From Rhizobium viscosum (GTDB lineage Bacteria > Pseudomonadota > Alphaproteobacteria > Rhizobiales > Rhizobiaceae), in assembly GCF_014873945.1 (NCBI RefSeq), contig NZ_JADBEC010000002.1, positions 1,364,001 to 1,428,000 on the forward strand: 64,000 nt of DNA. Direction: 5' to 3'. The first letter of the stretch is position 1. Each line of letters begins with the position of its first letter. A model generated the notes under the pieces. That model was not told the DNA's origin. It did not search any database and saw nothing but the letters and a program-made list of their open reading frames with translations. The translations under genes and the position numbers were made by a program. Of this stretch, positions 62,620-64,000 are shown piece by piece.

Positions 62620-63000
62620 TCAACGGTGCGGTCCCGCCCTCCGTGCGGTCCTGTCCGTCTGCCGAGAGCCGATCTGCCTCGCCGGCAAGGCCGAGTTAAA
62701 GCTGCTTTGCGACGAAACGGAACTTGCCCCGCTAGGCCGTGGCCATAGGGATAGCCGGTGCGGTGCCCGCCGGCCTGACCGAGCGGCGTTATCTTTCGAT
62801 GGCAGCTTCCGATCTTCCTCCGCGGCAAGAAGGAGGGCTGCACGCGTCATCTTGGCTGGGATGTTGCCATGGATGGCGTCCCGGCATGATCGTACACCCG
62901 CAATGTATTCCTTGCCGTCGTCAGTCGGCCACGCGCCAGTCAGAGCTTCGCCAACCTCATCGAATGAGCGGACAAGCCTGTACCTTTCGTGACCGCTCAT
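62620..63000 (-). CDS. DUF982 protein with aberrant C-terminus
   Basis: 126 aa from the ATG at 63000 (weak ribosome site). YRLVRSFDEVGEALTGAWPTDDGKEYIAGVRSCRDAI, then KMTRAALLLAAEED is DUF982, which normally ends near residue 75-90. The rest is Arg/Ser-rich and antisense to a PRC-barrel relic, so the natural stop may have been lost. Confidence 0.6.
   Translation of the reverse strand: MSGHERYRLVRSFDEVGEALTGAWPTDDGKEYIAGVRSCRDAIHGNIPAKMTRAALLLAAEEDRKLPSKDNAARSGRRAPHRLSLWPRPSGASSVSSQSSFNSALPARQIGSRQTDRTARRAGPHR
62687..62737 (+). pseudogene. Relic of a PRC-barrel protein C-terminus
   Basis: Encodes ELKLLCDETELAPLG, nearly the same at DNA level as the end of the gene at 37865-38191. No upstream part of the gene is found. 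Confidence 0.55.
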
Positions 63001-63095
63001 TGCAAATGCTGCGATGATCGTGGGCGCCGAGAAGGTCCAGGGCTGGATACTAAGCCCCAAGCAGTAATGGAGAGTGGAGCATATCCGATCCGGTT

Positions 63096-63132
63096 CCGAC
63101 TAAGGTCCCAGCAGGCCCCGGCATGAAGTCCC
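63096..63132. promoter_or_regulatory. Tandem GGAC-GTCC boxes
   Basis: CCGACTAAGGTCCC at 63096-63109 and the degenerate CGGCATGAAGTCCC at 63119-63132, centres 23 bp apart, the second 6 bp from the EcfG -35. Confidence 0.55.
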
Positions 63133-63138
63133 AACCCA

Positions 63139-63163
63139 GGAACAGTTCTTCCATTTCTTGGTT
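63139..63163 (+). promoter_or_regulatory. EcfG promoter under tandem boxes
   Basis: GGAAC at 63139-63143, 17 nt, GTT at 63161-63163, 43 bp before the ATG at 63207. Confidence 0.7.
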
Positions 63164-63206
63164 TGGGCCTCCAGCGGATAAAACCGCTTTAAAGGAGGAA
63201 AAACAA

Positions 63207-63512
63207 ATGAATATCAAAGCAGTAGGAATTGCCGCCTGCATCCTGTCGGCATCGGCCTCGGCATCTGCGTTTGCGCAGTCTTCGACAGTCATTGCGGCGC
63301 CGCCGGAGAAGGTGATCACCTACGTACAGAAGGCTCCCGCTCCGACCGAACGCGTCGTGGTGAAGGAGAAAGTGGTCGTCGGGCAGCCCCTGCCTGAAAC
63401 CGTGGTCGTGACGCCAATTCCCGACGACCCGACATATGCATACGCGATCATCAACGATGAGCGTGTGATCGTCGAGCCTTCCTCGCGGAAGGTGATCCAG
63501 GTCATCAAGTGA
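63207..63512 (+). CDS. DUF1236 protein
   Basis: 101 aa, AAAGGAGG upstream. Signal peptide (MNIKAVGIAACILSASASASAFAQ) then DUF1236 (VVVKEKVVVGQPLPETVVVT, YAIINDERVIVEPSSRKVIQVI). Paralogue of 50188-50583 without the glycine zipper; promoter architecture is the same. Confidence 0.85.
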   Translation: MNIKAVGIAACILSASASASAFAQSSTVIAAPPEKVITYVQKAPAPTERVVVKEKVVVGQPLPETVVVTPIPDDPTYAYAIINDERVIVEPSSRKVIQVIK

Positions 63513-63518
63513 TCGATG

Positions 63519-63540
63519 GGCGGTTCCCGCCGCCTTTTTC
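63519..63540 (+). terminator. Terminator after the DUF1236 gene
   Basis: GGCGG, TTC, CCGCC, then GCCTTTTT. A second, longer hairpin (GGGCACGC to GCGTGCCC, 63550-63586) follows; similar sequence lies between the two DUF1236 genes at 50067-50188. Confidence 0.6.
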
Positions 63541-63608
63541 TAACAATAAGGGCACGCACGCACCGCAGGAGAATGCGGGCGTGCCCCTGTGCCCAAAGGA
63601 GATTGATC

Positions 63609-63773
63609 ATGAGAAGCAGCCATCTCGCCTTCAGACTTGCATGCTCGCCGGCCAACCTCAACCAAGGATCTGCTTCAGTCTTCCCAAAGGCGCCAGTAAG
63701 AAGATCTCAACCTTACAAATTTCTGCCAGTGATCGATGCAAAATATCCGACTTCCCTCGAAGAAGGCTATTGA
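63609..63773 (+). pseudogene. Degenerate copy of the long DUF1236 gene start
   Basis: A 54-codon frame after AAAGGAGATTGATC. The first codons (MRSSHLAF) and the leader match the gene starting at 50067 (MRNHHLAV), but the signal peptide is lost and no DUF1236 part follows. Nothing is supported in 63774-64000. Confidence 0.45.
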
Positions 63774-64000
63774 TGTCGACAGGCTTTGGATCGCGTCTGG
63801 CGACGGCGAGCAGCTGTGGGGTCAATGTCGTTGAACCCAGAAAACGCAGTACCGCCTTCGGCATCTACAATGTCGTCGAAGCACCTGACCGCATTGTCCG
63901 GGACCCTCCCTTGAGCAGGTCAAACATTCCATCACGACGCCCGGCCGGCCGCTAGGCGGGCCCCTCGATTGACATTCATCCGACGCTGAGGGCGGCTAAC

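Overview
The window looks like a stress-response and accessory region of an alphaproteobacterium of the Rhizobiales, probably a Rhizobium/Sinorhizobium-type replicon (megaplasmid or chromid). This rests on DUF982, DUF1236, DUF3175, DUF2934 and DUF4142 proteins, HWE-kinase remnants, a YbhN/PLD/YbhP trio, high GC, and above all promoter elements matching the rhizobial general-stress sigma factor EcfG (RpoE2). I found GGAAC-N17-GTT (often GGAAC-N16-CGTT) just upstream of 17 gene starts, where about two chance hits per window would be expected on both strands. No tRNA, rRNA, CRISPR array or replication origin was seen.

Layout. 0-1.2 kb: a three-gene minus-strand cassette cut by the left edge. 1.6-9.3 kb: small stress genes (Crp-like regulator, YihY/BrkB, DUF4142, DUF2934-receiver fusion, HD protein, small secreted proteins). 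9.6-12.9 kb: phospholipase D, YbhN flippase-like protein and YbhP-like phosphodiesterase, with two completely overlapping divergent EcfG promoters. 13-18 kb: GFA protein, frameshifted NUDIX gene, DUF982, alpha/beta hydrolase, flavodoxin-like reductase and a convergent pair of iron-permease-like proteins. 18.6-26.7 kb: one tightly overlapping operon with a YdeP-type molybdopterin oxidoreductase followed by a caa3-type cytochrome oxidase, a CtaG assembly factor and extra cytochromes c. 26.7-33 kb: diheme cytochrome, isochorismatase-like hydrolase, SDR, YciF-like ferritin and KatE-type catalase. 33.4-40.3 kb: gamma-glutamylcyclotransferase, receiver, NRAMP-like operon with PRC-barrel proteins, fluoroacetate-dehalogenase-like hydrolase, HARP-like protein. 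40.9-45.7 kb: a small paralogous gene, a candidate small RNA, a Tat-exported Hint protein, and a GST pseudogene split by a 1609-bp IS3-family element that carries an extra gene. 45.8-54.8 kb: SDR/PPC/TPP-enzyme operon, DUF1236 proteins, BON and DUF3175 proteins, cupin, sugar dehydrogenase, DUF2231. 55-64 kb: CheB, a broken CheB-CheR-PAS-HWE kinase, receiver, VapC relic, HdeD, DUF982 and a second DUF1236 locus.

How it fits together. Most intact genes are typical of the alphaproteobacterial general stress response: peroxide defence, envelope lipid remodelling, metal handling, alternative respiration, and small secreted or membrane proteins. On top of this sits a second regulatory layer: 14-bp palindromes of the type CGGACTTTAGTCCG, similar to the dormancy box of the mycobacterial NarL-type regulator DosR. 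At three loci two such boxes stand in tandem exactly 6 bp upstream of the EcfG -35 element. At three others one box stands 1 bp upstream of a sigma70-like TTGA element, and one of those promoters appears to drive a roughly 60-nt small RNA. No cognate regulator is visible here. The region also contains many relics (NUDIX, GST, HWE kinase, VapC, SDR, PRC-barrel, DUF1236), so it is either decaying accessory DNA or an assembly with uncorrected indels.
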